Positions 47,267 to 63,273 of a stretch of DNA of 64,000 nucleotides are shown here, in pieces. Made by a program: the position numbers and the translations under genes. Each line of letters begins with the position of its first letter. The first letter of the stretch is position 1. Location of the stretch: assembly GCA_002335605.1 (NCBI GenBank), contig BEDY01000001.1, positions 2,480,001 to 2,544,000 of the forward strand. Reading direction: 5' to 3'. The notes under the pieces were generated by a model. The model worked only from the letters and a program-made list of their open reading frames with translations, was not told the origin of the DNA and searched no databases. This DNA comes from Prillingera fragicola (taxonomy: Eukaryota; Basidiomycota; Tremellomycetes; Trichosporonales; Trichosporonaceae).

Positions 47267-48861
47267 TATGAGCGGTGTTTTGAGGTGAGGGGAAGGGGGG
47301 GGAGGTTGGGAGGGAGTGTAGGAGAGTGAAGAGAGAACGAGATGGGGTAGTTTGCTGGTGCGGACGGAACCGGGTTGGCTCGCAGGGTCGGTCGAACGGG
47401 CAAACGACGGGCGGAGTACACGGTTGGCTGAGCGTCGGGCGGCTCGGAGTTTTGGTCGTGCCAAGTTGTGTGGCACTTTTCAGCTCACCACACCCGCCTG
47501 GGTGCCCAACGAGGCGGCTACCACTGCTGATTGGTCCGTGGGGCAGGACACCACCCAACAGTGCTAGTCGACGGCCGACCAAGCGCCGATGGCTCTGTGA
47601 GCTCTGCGTCATTGCTGGCGGGTGCATGTGGGTGCGAGTTGACATGGACACCCAACAGTCCACTGCGTACTGTGCTACACCAGTGAAATCCGTGCTGTTA
47701 GCGTTTGACGAGATCAGCATGGTCACTCAGTCTTGGCACTCTGAGACGACGGTTTCATATGTGGCTCACTGAGCTGCACAGAGAGCACATCCTTCACTGC
47801 CCGCAGTGCAAGTGGGCGTGGTCCGCACAGAGAGCCACATTTCGCGACGCGCCGGCGATGCACTTCCACGCTCGATCCGACTGGACGTGGCGGCCAATGC
47901 AGGATGTCAGTGAACACATGAGTGTGTGGAACTCGGAGAATCCTGCAATACCGCAGGGCGAACTTACTGCAGACTGGTCACTGGCGCTCATTGCGCAACA
48001 AGCCTCGGTGCTGCCACAAGCTGTTGCAGCGTTCGAGTAGCCCCACATTCAGACATTCCTCGTGTCTGTTACGGTCCGCACATCATCGGAGGAGCAACCG
48101 GTTTTGCAGCATAGTCGAGAGCCGACTCCATGCCAGCACCTCTCATTCCAGGCAACATCATGAGTGCCCGGCAGCCGATTGAGGAGATCCCCATCCCCCG
48201 TTGGCAGTGTTTCGCTCCTGGGCCTGTCAGACTGCTAACATGGCCCTCGTGTCGTCGGGCTGTAATTCCACTCCCATGGATGGCGTGGCTGTTGCAGGCA
48301 AATGGGCTGGTTGGCGATACTTGCAAATACCTCAACGCGATCAAAGGAACTCTGTGAACCCATCGGCGCACGTTGCTGACGCGTCGCGGACGATGCTTAG
48401 GTCTGTCACCTGAGTACGTGGAGAGATTTGACAACAGAGCAATGCAAAGTGACGTCTCTTATCTTCGTTTATCGAGAACTGTGCATGGTTGCCATCTCTG
48501 CCGCTTGCGGGGAAGAAGGTGTGTGGTGCGGGGTTCCTGCCGATCCCAAAGCGCCCCGCGCCCATGGGCTTGGCTCAATGCATGAACTTTCTCTATCATG
48601 AGCAGCATACAATACCCTATCCATTTATGCAGTTTCAATGCATGGGAACAAGAGCTCTGCGAGCGATTGACAGCCGATACTCGCAACTTGACAGTTTCCT
48701 CACCCAGGATCACAATGGACCACCTCCACCTTTCTCCATGCTGCCTATTTTTTCCGGAACCTTTTCCGCCATTTTGTCCCATCTGGAAAGTTGGAAGGAC
48801 GACCACTCACTTTGCCTGCTCGACTTCGACTATACATACAAGTCGACAACACCATCCCACC
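47267..48861. promoter_or_regulatory. Divergent intergenic region, ATP1 / bL21m
   Basis: About 1.6 kb between two mitochondrial-protein genes. Many short frames exist on both strands, but none has a domain or splice structure. The 40 bases before the bL21m ATG form an A/C-rich leader (CATACAAGTCGACAACACC). Confidence 0.45.
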
Positions 48862-49573
48862 ATGCCTCCTCGCCCAGCACTTCCCAGGGGTACGCATACC
48901 TTCTCCATGCGCATCAGCAAATACTAACTCCACAGCCTTGGCCATGCGCCAGCCCCTGCGCGCGCTCGCGACTGCCTCCCCTGCTTCTTCTTCCACCTCC
49001 TCCACGGCTTCGTCCTCCAAGACCCTCCCCCCTCTCCTTCCTCCCAAAGCGCCCACGCTCCCCACGTCGACCAAGGAGGCCGTCCGCCTGATCCGCGAGA
49101 GCACCACCCCGTCGACGGGCATCTACTGCATGGCCCGCCTCCACTCGAGGACATACCTCTTGCACCCGCGCGACATTCTCACCCTCCCGACTCTCAAGCC
49201 CATGCAGGCCCCCGGAACCACCATGGCACTCACGCGTATCCTCGAAGTTGGCTCGCGCGACTTTGCCATCCGCTCCCCCGCAGCTAACGGCAAGGAGCTG
49301 CGCAAGCAGTTCGTCCGCGGTCCCGGCGTCGACGCCTCGTTTGAGACCATCCCCCCCTGGGTTGCCTCGTGTGAGCTCACCGTCCTCGAGCACACCAAGA
49401 GCCCCCTCACCCGCACGCTCCTTAAGAAGCGCAGGAAGGGATATCAGAAGACGATTCAGAACAAGCAGGGCTGGACCAGGCTGCGTGTCGGTGACATTGT
49501 GCTCGGTGACGGAGCTGCGCCCGTTCACGAGACTGTCACCGAGGCGGTCGCCGAGGAGGCAGCCAAGGAGTAG
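48862..49573 (+). CDS. MRPL49: Mitochondrial large-subunit ribosomal protein bL21m
   Basis: Exons 48862-48889 and 48936-49573 give 221 residues. The N-terminus (MPPRPALPRALAMRQPLRAL…) is a basic, Ser/Ala-rich presequence. The L21 fold is readable from YLLHPRDILTLPTLKPMQAP, then MALTRILEVGSRDFAI, ASCELTVLEHTKSPLTRT and the signature basic stretch LLKKRRKGYQKTIQNKQGW, then TRLRVGDIVLG. Bacterial L21 has the matching K-x-KRRK-x-Y-x(6-9)-G-x(2-4)-T-x-L-x-V pattern. It is longer than bacterial L21 (about 103) because of the presequence, an Ala/Pro-rich linker and an acidic C-terminal extension. Confidence 0.87.
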
Positions 49574-49781
49574 AGCAGTAGAGAGCATGTAGATCATGGC
49601 GGCTGCTGCGCGTACACGCACAGCTGCCTCATAGCACCGCGAGATAGCTGTTTTTTCTCTTTACCCACATGGCATGGCACTACTCGTCTGTAACGACTAC
49701 AACGCATAAAAGGTGCACAGTGAGACAAGCATACATAACAAGGAAAGGTATTCGCAAGCGTACATCTACATGGTCTCATCT

Positions 49782-52277
49782 CTACTGCCCACCCTTGCCC
49801 ATCGTGCGCTTGGCAACACCCGCCGGCGTCGTGTTGACCTTTGTGGCGAACCGGAGCGAGCAAACAGTCTCGCCGAGATGCGCAACCAAAGGCGACAGGT
49901 TGCACAACATCAACGTCTTGCTCTGCCCCGAAAGGCTCGTCTGCAGCAGCCTTGTCAACGTCGAGTTGCGGTATGGAACGTGGCCACCCTGGTTCCCTTG
50001 GCCCAGAGCGCCGATAACGTCAGCAAGCGCCGACAGCGACTTGTTGATGCTGATCGTCTCCTTGAGTCGGTCCTTGTCAGCACCAGCACCAGAAGATGCC
50101 AGGCGCTCGGAACCTGCCAAGTCGACGAGATTCAAGATCCCCTCAGACCTCTCGTCGGTGAGCGGGTTGACGCCGCGGACCTTGAGGCTGAAGACTGAGT
50201 GGGAACGCGACGAACGCTCGTTCATAAGTGTGGCGGCTACGGCGCGGCGTGAACGAGCGCGTTCCAGCAGAGTCGTCACCTGGCGCGGGTTGCTCAAGGG
50301 CAAGCTGACAGTGTCCGTGACAGTCATACGGCCGTCCTTGTCAATCTTGATTTCGTGCTTTTTCGAGTCAAACTGGCTGCTACCCAGGAGGTCGTTGATC
50401 TGTTGTCAGCCACTGCATCCCCGCGCCCAAGGACTCACCACCTCGTTGTACACCTCCAGGAACGTGCCCTCCATGGTATACTTCCATCCACGGTCCTTGA
50501 GCTGGTTGCTGACCGCAAAGATCATGTCGATAGCACGAGGAATCATACCAGCGGTCTCGGTTGTCTGTATTGGTTAGCCCTACACAGGTCAAGCCAAACT
50601 CACGCTTCCACCCTCCATGGTCCACGACTTGCCCGAGCCCGTCTGTCCGTACGCAAAGATGCACACATTGTAACCGTCCAGCACACTCTGCGCAAGCATT
50701 GAAATCTCCTCAAACACCTCCTTCTGTCCATCCTTGGGCTGGAAAATCTGGTCAAACTGGAACGCGAGAACCTGCTCGCGCTCCCGTCCGGTGGCTGATT
50801 CAGACTTGCTCGTGATGGTAAGGTGCGACTGGCCAGTCTCGGCCGCAGTGCGCTCATCGCCGTATGCAATGTCCGCGAGGCCGGCGGGATTGCTCTGCTC
50901 GTGTGGAAGGGCGGGACGCACACGTGCAAACACACGGATATTGCCCTTGAGCTCCTGCACCTGGTTGTGGAGCTTGCGGCGGATGGTCTCGGCGGTACGC
51001 AACTCGTCCTCGATACCTGCGATACGCTCCGCGCAGTCGGCTTGTGCCTTCTGGACACGCTCTTCGGCTATCTCCTCCGCGTTCCGTGCTTTCTCCCGTC
51101 CGACCTCGAGCTCGGCCTTCATCGCCGACACGGCTAGCGTTGCCCGCTCAACCTCAGCCTGGAGCGCTGTGCACTGAGCTTGAGATGCGGTGAGCTGAGC
51201 TGATAGCGTCATGTGCTGGGTCGATTGCTGGGCAAGAGTTTGCTGAGAGGGATCAGATAAAGTCCAGCCACACACCCACCTTGAGCTCTCGCACTGTCTC
51301 GCGCTCGCGAGTGAGTTCGTCCCTGCTGGCGCGCATCTCATCCTCCAGACCACTCTTCTCGCGATCTTTACGCATAATCTGACGCTCCAAATCGTCTACC
51401 TCCCGAGCATGGGATGCACGCATGGCAGAGAGTTCCTCGGACGCCGTCGACAGCTCCCGCCTGGCTTCGCGCTCCGTATTTTGCGCTGTGAGCAAAACGT
51501 TCTGGATGTCGCAGTGCGCTGTCTGAAGACCAGAAACTGTGGGGTCAGGGGTATAACACACAACAACTAACTCTTTGCCTGCTCCTGCGCCAACAAGTCC
51601 TTGAAGTCGCCAACCATCTTCTCGACATTCTCTATACGACCGTCGTGGCTCTGCATTGTCAACGAAATCCTGCGGATCAGAGACGTACCTTGAACTGAGC
51701 TGATCCAACCATGCCCATTCCTATGCCAGATCTCGCAGTAGTACCAGGACGGCTGCTTGGACCGGCTGTAGCCGCGACAGGCCGTCTCGCTGGCGGTGCA
51801 GTTGCACGAGTACGAGTCGAGGTGGAGGCAGTGGAGCTGCTTGAGCTACCACCGCTAGCAGGGCGGCGAGCTGTAGAAGCGGCGGTGCTCCTCCCAAGAT
51901 TCGCCGGCTTCATAGTAGTACGAGATTCTGGTCGTGCAGCAGTGGAAGCAGCCAGTGAACGGGTGGCAGGGCCAGAACCTACTGGCCTGCGGACACTAGC
52001 CCCCAGAGCTCGTGGGGCACCAGCCGACGAACCCGACACACTGCGCTTGGCCGGGGGAGGGCCTGGTGAACCCGGTATTTTCCTCTTCTCTCCAGTTATT
52101 GTTGTAGCAAGGCCCAGCGGCATGGGCGGGCGGGCAGTGACAGTCGGTTGCGGTATGCCCCTGGGTTTTGTTGGGGTAGCTAACCGTGGTAGCCTGGTTG
52201 TCGGCGCCTGGGTCATCAGAAAGTTGTGCTTTGATGCAACCATCAAGACCTACCGTATTCTCTTGTTCATCCGACAT
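49782..52277 (-). CDS. KAR3: Kinesin-14, minus-end-directed motor
   Basis: C-terminal-motor kinesin acting in spindle function and, in yeast, karyogamy. Seven exons: 52277-52254, 52207-51689, 51650-51572, 51536-51280, 51242-50604, 50564-50439 and 50399-49782. They encode 753 residues. The N-terminal tail is a basic Pro/Ser/Thr-rich microtubule-binding type region (residues 1-180). A coiled coil follows to about 390. The neck-motor junction LKGNIRVFARVRP is the kinesin-14 signature. Motor motifs are FAYGQTGSGKSWTMEGG (P-loop), NERSSRSHSVF (switch I), LNLVDLAGSERL (switch II), VPYRNSTLTRLLQ and SLRFATKVN. The P-loop has GKS in place of the common GKT, a conservative change. It stops soon after the motor core, as expected for this class. 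Confidence 0.95.
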
Positions 52278-52771
52278 GGTGCGCACGTGTGGAGCAGTTC
52301 AAGCAATTCGTTTGCACAAGCAAGCCGTCGATGTTCAGTGGAGATTACAGGTTGGTTGTTGACATGGTTGTGGTCGTTGCTGGATAAAAAGCATCCGCGC
52401 CATTGATTTCGCCCGAAGTGGTAACATATTCATTCTTGATAATGACGTGTATATCCCGGCAATGATCGGCTCCCCGTTGCCTTGTCTCCTCAGAGATGTC
52501 TTTGGCCGAGGTCAAAGACGTGTACGGCTTCCTTCTTCGACATCTGCTTCTTCATTCTCAACAAAGCTCCACGCCTCTATCTGTTAAGAGGCTCCGTTTT
52601 TTGTTTACGCTCAGCGACGTTTCTCAAGTATCGGCCTGTATAAGCTAGCGTTCTTCGCCGCCAAACACGCAGCTCCAGCACCACCTTCAAACCTCCCCAT
52701 CGCGAAAACATTGCCGCCAACATTTTAGGCCACGGCTGCTAGCTCGATAACAAGAGAGTTTCTTTTCTGAA
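52278..52771. promoter_or_regulatory. Divergent promoter, KAR3 / BOS1
   Basis: A 494-bp shared upstream region with a pyrimidine-rich patch (52525-52620) and a TCTTTTCTGAA leader before the BOS1 ATG. No gene or clear motif. Confidence 0.45.
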
Positions 52772-53842
52772 ATGAACGCTCTCAACGCTCAAGGAAATCG
52801 ACAGGTTACCAGTCTCAATGCCGATCTTGCGCGCATGGAGGCTGGCGAGGGCGGTTCGAGCATTCAAGGTGAGTGGCATCGCTGAACGACGTGGCGGTGG
52901 CAACGGAACGACTTGGCGTGGGTCGTTCGTTATGCACGCAACACATAGCGACTGTGGCTGAGGATTCCCCCATGTTCAAAGATGTTGAGCTAACGCCGCA
53001 GGCCAGATCACCACTACGCTCGCGGCTCTCACGCGCTTGATAGACGACTATGATTCTATGGCTCGCAAGGAGCTTGTTACTGCTGCTCGCGAGAAGGCCA
53101 ACACGTGAGCGTTCCCGGACCTTGCTAATGACTGCCATCGCTAACCATATTCTCTTCACCGTTTACTCGCCATTCCCGCCCTGTCTCACACCGATCCCTC
53201 ACGGACCCTGGACTATCCCGCACCAGTCGAGTGGGCAAGTTGAAGAATGAGCACAAGGAGCTCAAGGCCCGCTTTGAACGGGCAAAGAACATGGGGCAGG
53301 AGAAGGTGCGTTTCAAAGGTTGAAGGTGTAGTGCCACGTCTGACACTACAGGCGCGCAATGATCTTCTCGGCATGTCCACAGCAACTGGCTCGCCTGGAC
53401 ACCTTTCCGGGGCCACAATGCGCAGGACGAGTGCCAACCCGAATGGACCGCCGTCGCCGATCCATGAATCGCCGTTTGCCTCGTCTGGTTCAATGTATCA
53501 GCCCAACCAGCCCAACAACCGCGAGGACTATGCTCTGCGAGAGCACTCGTTCATCCGCGAGTCGGAGAACAACATCGACCAGTATATTGCCCAGGGCCGC
53601 GCTGTCTTGGAAAACCTGGTCGAGCAGCGTGGCATGCTCAAGGGTGCGCGTACTCGTCTTCTCAACGCTGCCAATACCCTTGGTATCAGTCGCGAGACCA
53701 TTAGCTGGGTGGAGCGCAGGACGTGAGTGACAGACATCTGATTGTGGCTGACTGTTGCAGGACCCAGGACAAGATCATCTTCTTTGCTGGTGCCATCTTT
53801 ACGCTGTTCTGCTTCTGGCTCATTTGGCACTACCTTGGCTAA
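52772..53842 (+). CDS. BOS1: Golgi Qb-SNARE Bos1 (membrin/GOSR2)
   Basis: v-SNARE for ER-to-Golgi vesicle fusion. Exons 52772-52868, 53002-53104, 53227-53305, 53352-53722 and 53761-53842 give 243 residues. The N-terminal helical region includes LNADLARMEAGEGGSSIQGQ and TTLAALTRLIDDYDSMARKE. The SNARE helix runs through ESENNIDQYIAQGRAVLENL, RTRLLNAANTLGISRETI and SWVERR. A C-terminal tail anchor follows (IIFFAGAIFTLFCFWLIWHYLG). The LLNAANTLGIS stretch is characteristic of Bos1/membrin. A fungal Ser/Pro/Asn-rich loop (NPNGPPSPIHESPFASSGSM) separates the two helical parts. Length matches the family. Confidence 0.92.
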
Positions 53843-54345
53843 GGCCTGTACGCACGATCACAACTTTATATAATATCGCCCTCGATAGATCCCATGTCGC
53901 AACGATCTAGAAACTTGTCATGCCCTTACGCATAGTGTCATGTACCTCGTGAATTCTCAACAACGGCATGTCTGATAACCGGATTACGAGCACTGATACG
54001 ACAATAGAACTTGCGCCATTCCTCGTGCACGGATATCTGATGAGCCCTTGGATGAGCGCGGCTCCGGTGGAGACTGATCTTGTCTTTGCAGCATGCATGC
54101 ATGTCGCAGCCAGACGACGTGAGCTTGGAGCTTGCAACGATTGCGTGCGTCATTACACGAATTGAGGTACCATCTTATAATGACGTGTACTTGATTGTGA
54201 TTTAGTCCTAATCTCTGTCTCAATGTACAACTCGTCTTCATTGGCCGACTCAATCGCCAGACGCCATCCTTCCACCCTTCTTCCACACCCCTCTTGGCTC
54301 GTCTACTGCTACAGAGGGTTTACACACCCACCCCCACCCGCTCCA
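53843..54345. promoter_or_regulatory. BOS1 3' flank and ARG5,6 upstream region
   Basis: About 500 bp between two plus-strand genes. The last 60 bases are a C-rich leader (CACACCCACCCCCACCCGCTCC) before the ARG5,6 start. No gene seen. Confidence 0.4.
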
Positions 54346-57580
<3,235 letters not shown>

Positions 57581-60232
57581 TTGGTAGTGTTTGTGTGTGA
57601 CGAGGTACGGTCAAAGCATGGAAATGTATTGCATTGGCATTGCGTTGCGAGGTTGCTTGCTAGGCGGAGCAGGGCAGCCGTCGCTGCCTTCTCTGTCGCA
57701 CGATCCGAGAACCTTCAGATATCAGACGCCTCCGTCTGGCCATCTAGACGCAACAACATCAAAACAGACGGGCACAATCAAGATGGCCGCATCCCATCCC
57801 AAGGTCTCATCTGCAGATCTGCACGTGATGATCGCGTGCATGTTGACCCAGTAGAACGAAATTAAGGATCGTGTTCCCAATCAAGGCACGTCGGAACGTC
57901 TTTCCACCATCCCATTCCTCAATTCCTCAGCAGCAGTACCCAGGAGGCTAGCAGCAGACGAGCTGGGCATGACGTTTAGATCGACCCAGACCCGAGAATT
58001 CGGGCACTGAATACACTTGAGACGGCACATGTGAGCGGCGCCATACGTGCGTTACACTCCCCCCGAAAGAACATGTGTACTGGGGCAGGGTGGCAGGGAT
58101 CGCAGGGACAGGCTAAGCTGGGGCTTTACGTTGCCTCTTTTTGCAAAGGGCTTGTGTCAGAGTGCAACACGATCGTGGATCGGTGGAAAGCAGGCTGTTC
58201 GTGTTCCCGCAGAGATGGGGGCTGTTCCGACCTCCAAGGCGCCACTGCCGGGACTAGGTGGGATGGAAGCCTCGTGGCAGGACAGGAGGGAAGGTGCGGT
58301 TGACTCGCCCAAGATGTGAACAGGCAAGTGCAATCCAGTCCCGCCTGAAGGCCATTTTTACGCGTCTGCAACGCCTGTACAATTCGTTTGATGGCCCATT
58401 AGCTGGAATTGCTGCTCAAGTTAGGACGGACACTTTAGTTTTGTCCCACGCTCTAGTGCAGATGCTCAAATGCTTCATAACAACAGAGATCCACAGAATG
58501 AGGCCAGACCGCCGATTCGGAGTGCGGAGCCTGGAGCTGCCTCCGCGGATGTGACTTTGGGTCGGACCTGGAGAGAGTCAAAGTAACGCTCCTATCGAGG
58601 GAACCGAACCGACAAATGTCGGGTCCATCCTTTGGCAGAGTTACGGTGCGTCGTCGTTGCTATTATACTGCACTGGCTGTGGCGTCCAGGCTGGTGTACG
58701 CACACCGAGAGAGGGTGGGTCGTCAGTCACCCACAGCCCTGATCTGCAGCACGATTTCCTCAAGACGTAGCCAGTTCGTCGTATGTCGATAGCAGTGAAA
58801 TCAAACACTGGAAGCACACGCGATCACTGGAACACCCTGGCCCCAGAATGTGGCTCTTGCACAAGGGGTTGATTGTCTTCCTTCACTCTTGCCGCTTGTA
58901 GATGTGGCAACCGGAAACTTGGGTCGTGGGATCAGGCCTGGCACCTGGCACGTTGCTTGCCTGTCCTGGGATCCTGGTTCAGCTGCCTTGGGCCATGGAT
59001 CAGGACCATCGGTGTTCTCAATGCTCCAGACCCAAGGAACAGTAGTTGATGTCCAGAGTGCGAGAGTGAAGACGGCCACATCTCAAAGCGACCTGATGGA
59101 CCCGGATTTGGTTGTATCTTGCGCAGCCAGCAGCCTCCCCTGGCCCCGGGACCCCAACATACTTAGAGTGCTTGGGTAATACCGCAGCATCGATACACAT
59201 GGTTACATGGCGGTGTCTGCCAACTGTCAGCGGTTCAAAATTGAGTAAGCAAACAGCAACGAGCGACTGTGCACTGCGGCAACCTGGGCGCCAGCCATCG
59301 TCGGTGACCTTTTGTCGTTGGAACCTTCTTGGTCAAGTCCGGCATCATTACATGTGAATCGACGCGGGGCATCTGCCGAGCTGCTGAGAAGCTGGGTGCC
59401 TATGTGTGCCTCTGCAGTCTCTTAGCGCGCTTTGGGTGTTACGCAGAGCCTGCGCTGTTCCAGGAATCGTCGACCACGCAAGAGCGAGGCATGTCCAGGG
59501 ACATGAATTCAGGAGTGCAGGGTAGTTAGCTTTGCTACGACTCTTTCGGTCCAAGTGTGTTACGGCATGCGTGCCAAAAGGTAAGAATTCAGGCGGTTCC
59601 CGCAACAGTGTGCAGAACAGCAATCTCGTGCGTGGGGTACCAGTTGCCAGTGGCACGTACCGAAGGAAGTACCACCCAGGAAACGCAAACCAAACTCGAG
59701 AAAAGAAGACGACTCTGGGTCTTGTCAGTGTTCCCTCTTCTCTCAGTCTTTGCTCGCTCTTGAATAGATTTACGACGCCACCGCACCAGCCGGGTCCAGG
59801 AAGTTTCGCTCTCGGCTGCCAATTCCTCGCCCACCGCTCCCTCATTTCGCGTTCACCTGTCTGCCTCTTTACGCCAACACAGCTGGCCCGGGTCGTAACA
59901 GTGCACGAGCCTCACCTCGAGTCCAGTATCACTTGAGACCAAGTGCACAAAGCTCGTAAAGCCACGCATCGCCCAGGCCTCTCGACGCCGCACTGCACAG
60001 TCCCGCCGCCCACTTGCCGACTTTGTAACCTCGCGCCATCGTGCACCCACCTTTGGCCGCCCGATAAACCAAAGCTCTGCTCCACAGAGAAGGCTAGAAG
60101 CCCCCTCTCCTTTCCAGTCACCGCCGTCTTCCCCAACGCCTACCATTCAAGTCTGACCATCATAACGACCTCGCTGTTTGTCTGCTTCCCCACGCACGGG
60201 TGATAGCTAGAGCGCGAGCGTCATTGTCTACC
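57581..60232. other. 2.65-kb gene-poor region / long upstream region
   Basis: Largest stretch without a recognised gene. The start holds the ARG5,6 3' UTR. Several frames of 80-165 codons occur (for example 58258-58554 +, 59348-59845 -, 59532-59936 +), but they overlap each other on both strands, lack splice context, and show no motif. The final 400 bases (59830-60232) are rich in C and T, like a promoter and 5' leader for the gene at 60233. An unannotated non-coding RNA or upstream exon cannot be excluded. Confidence 0.4.
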
Positions 60233-62354
60233 ATGGCCCGCTCAGACGGACGGACCTCTTCGAGGGCCACAGCACCGAGGCGCCAACCCATACCTAAGAT
60301 GTCCGATCATGCGCCTCCCGTGGCGGTTACACATGACGTGTTTACTGCTGCTGGCACTCTCAGCTCACACTCGCACATGCCGTCGTTGGGGTCTGCATCA
60401 TCAGCCGACATTGCAGACTGTGATCTTGGAACACCGGCTACGGGTGTGTTTGACATTGGTATCAGCATCAGTCCAAGGAGTGTCTCTGAACTGGTGAGTC
60501 GTTGTTGCTCGTTGTCGATGGGCGCGGCCCAGGGATCACAGCGCAGAGGCATGTGCGTTCTGCCCTGGGCCCCCCCATTCTCACATGCACACCCCTCCTC
60601 CTCTCCTATCTTCCATGCGGGGGGCGACAAGATCTCTGCGCCCCCCCATGGTCAACCAAGCGTCATACAAGAGAGACGGTGCCGTGAGCCAAGCTGATCA
60701 CCCTCCCCCTCCCCCTGCAGCATCACACACCGAGGCCCATCATGATGAGCAAAGACGGCGGCGTAGCATTTGGACCAGCAGACAGCCAGCGCGCCCTTCC
60801 AGTCGCATTTGCCACCAGCCCTCACGACCACGACATCTCGCACCACCGTCGGGACCCTGCCTACACAGAGGCTGATGGAATGCAGCCAGTCATGTATCAC
60901 CCACATCATCATCACCATCTCCTTGGTGGCTTCTCTGTCGACGTTTCTCACCACAAGGCTCCTCTTCCCTCCGCAGACACGCCGGCTGCTGCTGCTGCAA
61001 GCACTAGTGTGTCTCGGACAGTAAACGCACCGCGACGTATCCATTCACGATCCAAGTCTGGCCCTTCGTCGACAAGACGCGCTAGCAGGTCTGGGTCGAA
61101 TGCTAGCGACATTCCTCCTCTCCCCGCACTGTCACCAAAGCACAAAGTATCTTCACCTCGTCGGCTCCCACTCACGCCCCCAAACGCTTCTGCAAATGGT
61201 CCTCGTGAGTAGCGATCTTTATCCGGCGGGTCCATCAATGTACTAACGAAACACCAGGCTTGACTGCCGGAGAAGAGCCATTCCCCGAAAGCCACTTCGT
61301 CACCAGCAAAACCACGTCGGACGAGCTTTTGTCAATGGCAGAAGCTGCTGAGATGGCTCTGCGCAGGCGAACACGGTCTGCACCCAAGGCTGCCGCTGCA
61401 GCGGGCGTTTCTGTCAACCCCCTATACACCGTGCGCGAGGCACATCGTCGTTCAGCCTCAATGGGCGTTGATCGCGACGCACCCCACCCCTTTGTGACTG
61501 CTACGCATCGCCGCCAGCGGTCGTCCATGACGCCTCGCAAGCATTCGCCACCGAGTGGCGCGGCTCCAGTTCCACTGGCTACACCGACAGCCCGGCGTGC
61601 TGCACCTCCGCCCCCGATTATGGTGCCCAAGCGCACGGCCCTCCGCTCGCCTCCCCCGCAACGGTCGCACAGTCCGCCTCCTCCACCCGTGCCACCCAAA
61701 GTCTTGCCAACGTCCAGGTTTCCTCCTCCACCCACAAGAGCTGCTCCTCCGCCCCCTGACATGTCTTCACCCCTGCCGCCATTACCACCTCTCCCACCCT
61801 TTCGCTGGCCAGCGTCGCCTCTTGGCAACTCGTTGTCCCTCGGCACACCGCTCATACTCATGGACGCTGTGCTTCAGCCACGAGCGGTTTCTGCCGACAA
61901 GCACGAGCCGCAGGCGATGGTCAAAAGGCTCGCTGCGGATACACCCAGGGCAACGGAGGGCTGTGACACAGAGGAGGAGGGCAAGGAAGAGGCGGCTGCT
62001 GCTCTGCACGAGGCGTACATGTGGGATTGGCCGCATCCTCCCGAATTGCGATTGTGCAAGTGGTGGCAGACCCGCCACACTTCCAAGCCGATACCGGAAA
62101 ACTCGCTGCAGCTCAAGCTCGACATGTCGTCGTGGGAAACCCCCATCGAGCTTCCCTACCGCAGACGCGACTCGGACTCGTCGCACTTTGACGACGGTCC
62201 TCGCGGCAACTCGAGCACGCTCTCGAGCGAACTGGGCCCCCTCACTCCAGAGGACCCCAGCGACGACCCCTTCTTTGAACGCACGCCCATGCCGGCGCCA
62301 CCACCCAAGCGCGTAGTCGAGCGCCCTTCTCGCCGCTATGGTGTTCCTTTCTAG
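60233..62354 (+). CDS. Unrecognised proline/serine-rich protein
   Basis: Exons 60233-60493, 60721-61204 and 61258-62354 join in phase to 613 residues. Almost the whole chain is low complexity: a His-rich patch (YHPHHHHHLLGG), Ser/Arg blocks (RIHSRSKSGPSSTRRASRSG), two polyproline regions at about 345-435 (SPPPPPVPPKV, SSPLPPLPPLPPF), then a more ordered C-terminal part with conserved-looking Trp clusters (YMWDWPHPPELRLCKWWQTR) and a charged tail rich in Asp, Ser and Pro. There is no signal peptide or membrane helix. Polyproline plus SH3-ligand-like PxxP runs suggest a cytoskeletal or signalling adaptor; this is inference only. The 227-nt intron 1 ends in a C-rich tract before CAG. I do not recognise the family. 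Confidence 0.78.
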
Positions 62355-63188
62355 AAAGAACCATGATGCTGTACAGCCAAAACGATCACAGCGACGCGCA
62401 TCTGTCGACAGGTTTCGACCCTATGCCAACACACTCAAACGACCCACCACGAAATGTCCATTACGAACTCTTTTCCTTTCACTACGATACGATCCATCTA
62501 TTCCTCTGTAACATGTTGTACGACGTATCCCCTCACGCACTCTGGACGCAGCATTGAGCGCTTTGACAGCCACCCCTGCATGCATAGACGAATAAGCCAC
62601 TGCAACTGTTGCCTCAACAGGTAGATGCCATCCAAAACAAAGCAACCTGCCTCCATGCCGTCACCAACGCAAAACGAATGCTACCCCTCGCCGCTGCCGG
62701 CAGCTACAAGGGGCAGAGCTCATCAAGGTTCGGCATGACATGCATGTGGCCGCTGTACTACAGATAAGGTCAAAGGCACGACCTTCGGGTCATGGAGTCG
62801 TAATACGTGCCACGCTTACTCGTTTGGGCTAGAGGTCTGGAATTTCGAAGGAAGGCCCAGCCAGCTGCAGTCAGCTTAGGGTGGTTGTCTTCATGGTCAG
62901 CGTTCTAGTCAAGTATCAACGTGGCCGAGCGCGTACCACACGCATGATGTTCAGGTTGTGCCAACGTCGACGACAATAACATGAACCTCGATAGCACAGT
63001 CAAGAGTGCGTCACAGCATGTGGCGAGCTGGCACGCGGCACCGCTTCGAGGTGATCAGCCCCGAAACTTTAACTCACTTGGCGCCTCTTCAATGGCGGGG
63101 CCACCACCAGGCTCGCACCGTCTCGCACCCATCTTGGGGTCGCTTACAGGCTTCCAAAAAGGTTGCGCGCGCTTCTCAGCACACACTA
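62355..63188. other. 3' flank of proline-rich gene and spacer
   Basis: About 830 bp between the stop codon and the tRNA gene. Includes the 3' UTR. No gene seen. Confidence 0.4.
63156..63160 (-). terminator. Pol III terminator (T5) of tRNA-Lys
   Basis: The minus strand reads TTTTT about 29 nt after the tRNA 3' end, the usual RNA polymerase III stop signal. Confidence 0.6.
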
Positions 63189-63273
63189 AGCCTAGTATGG
63201 GGCTCGAACCCATGACATTTTGATGTCTTATGAGAGTAAGAGTCAAACTATCTACCGACTGATATAACCAGGC
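63189..63273 (-). tRNA. tRNA-Lys(CUU) with 12-nt intron
   Basis: Folds by hand on the minus strand. Acceptor stem GCCTGGT/ACTAGGC (7 bp, one G-U); D arm TATC-AGTCGGTA-GATA with the GG pair; anticodon stem TTTGA/TCAAA; loop CT-CTT-A…A. A 12-nt intron (63225-63236, CTCTCATAAGAC) sits one base 3' of the anticodon, the canonical position. Variable loop ATGTC; T arm ATGGG-TTCGAGC-CCCAT containing the B box. Anticodon CTT reads AAG, the main Lys codon of this biased genome. Discriminator base is T by this alignment, and CCA is not encoded, as usual in eukaryotes. Confidence 0.92.

Noticed and set aside
58258..59936. Small genes in the gene-poor region (98-, 165- and 134-codon frames)
   Set aside because: Mutually overlapping on both strands, no domain, no splice signals, and Cys/Arg/Trp-rich composition typical of random GC-rich sequence.
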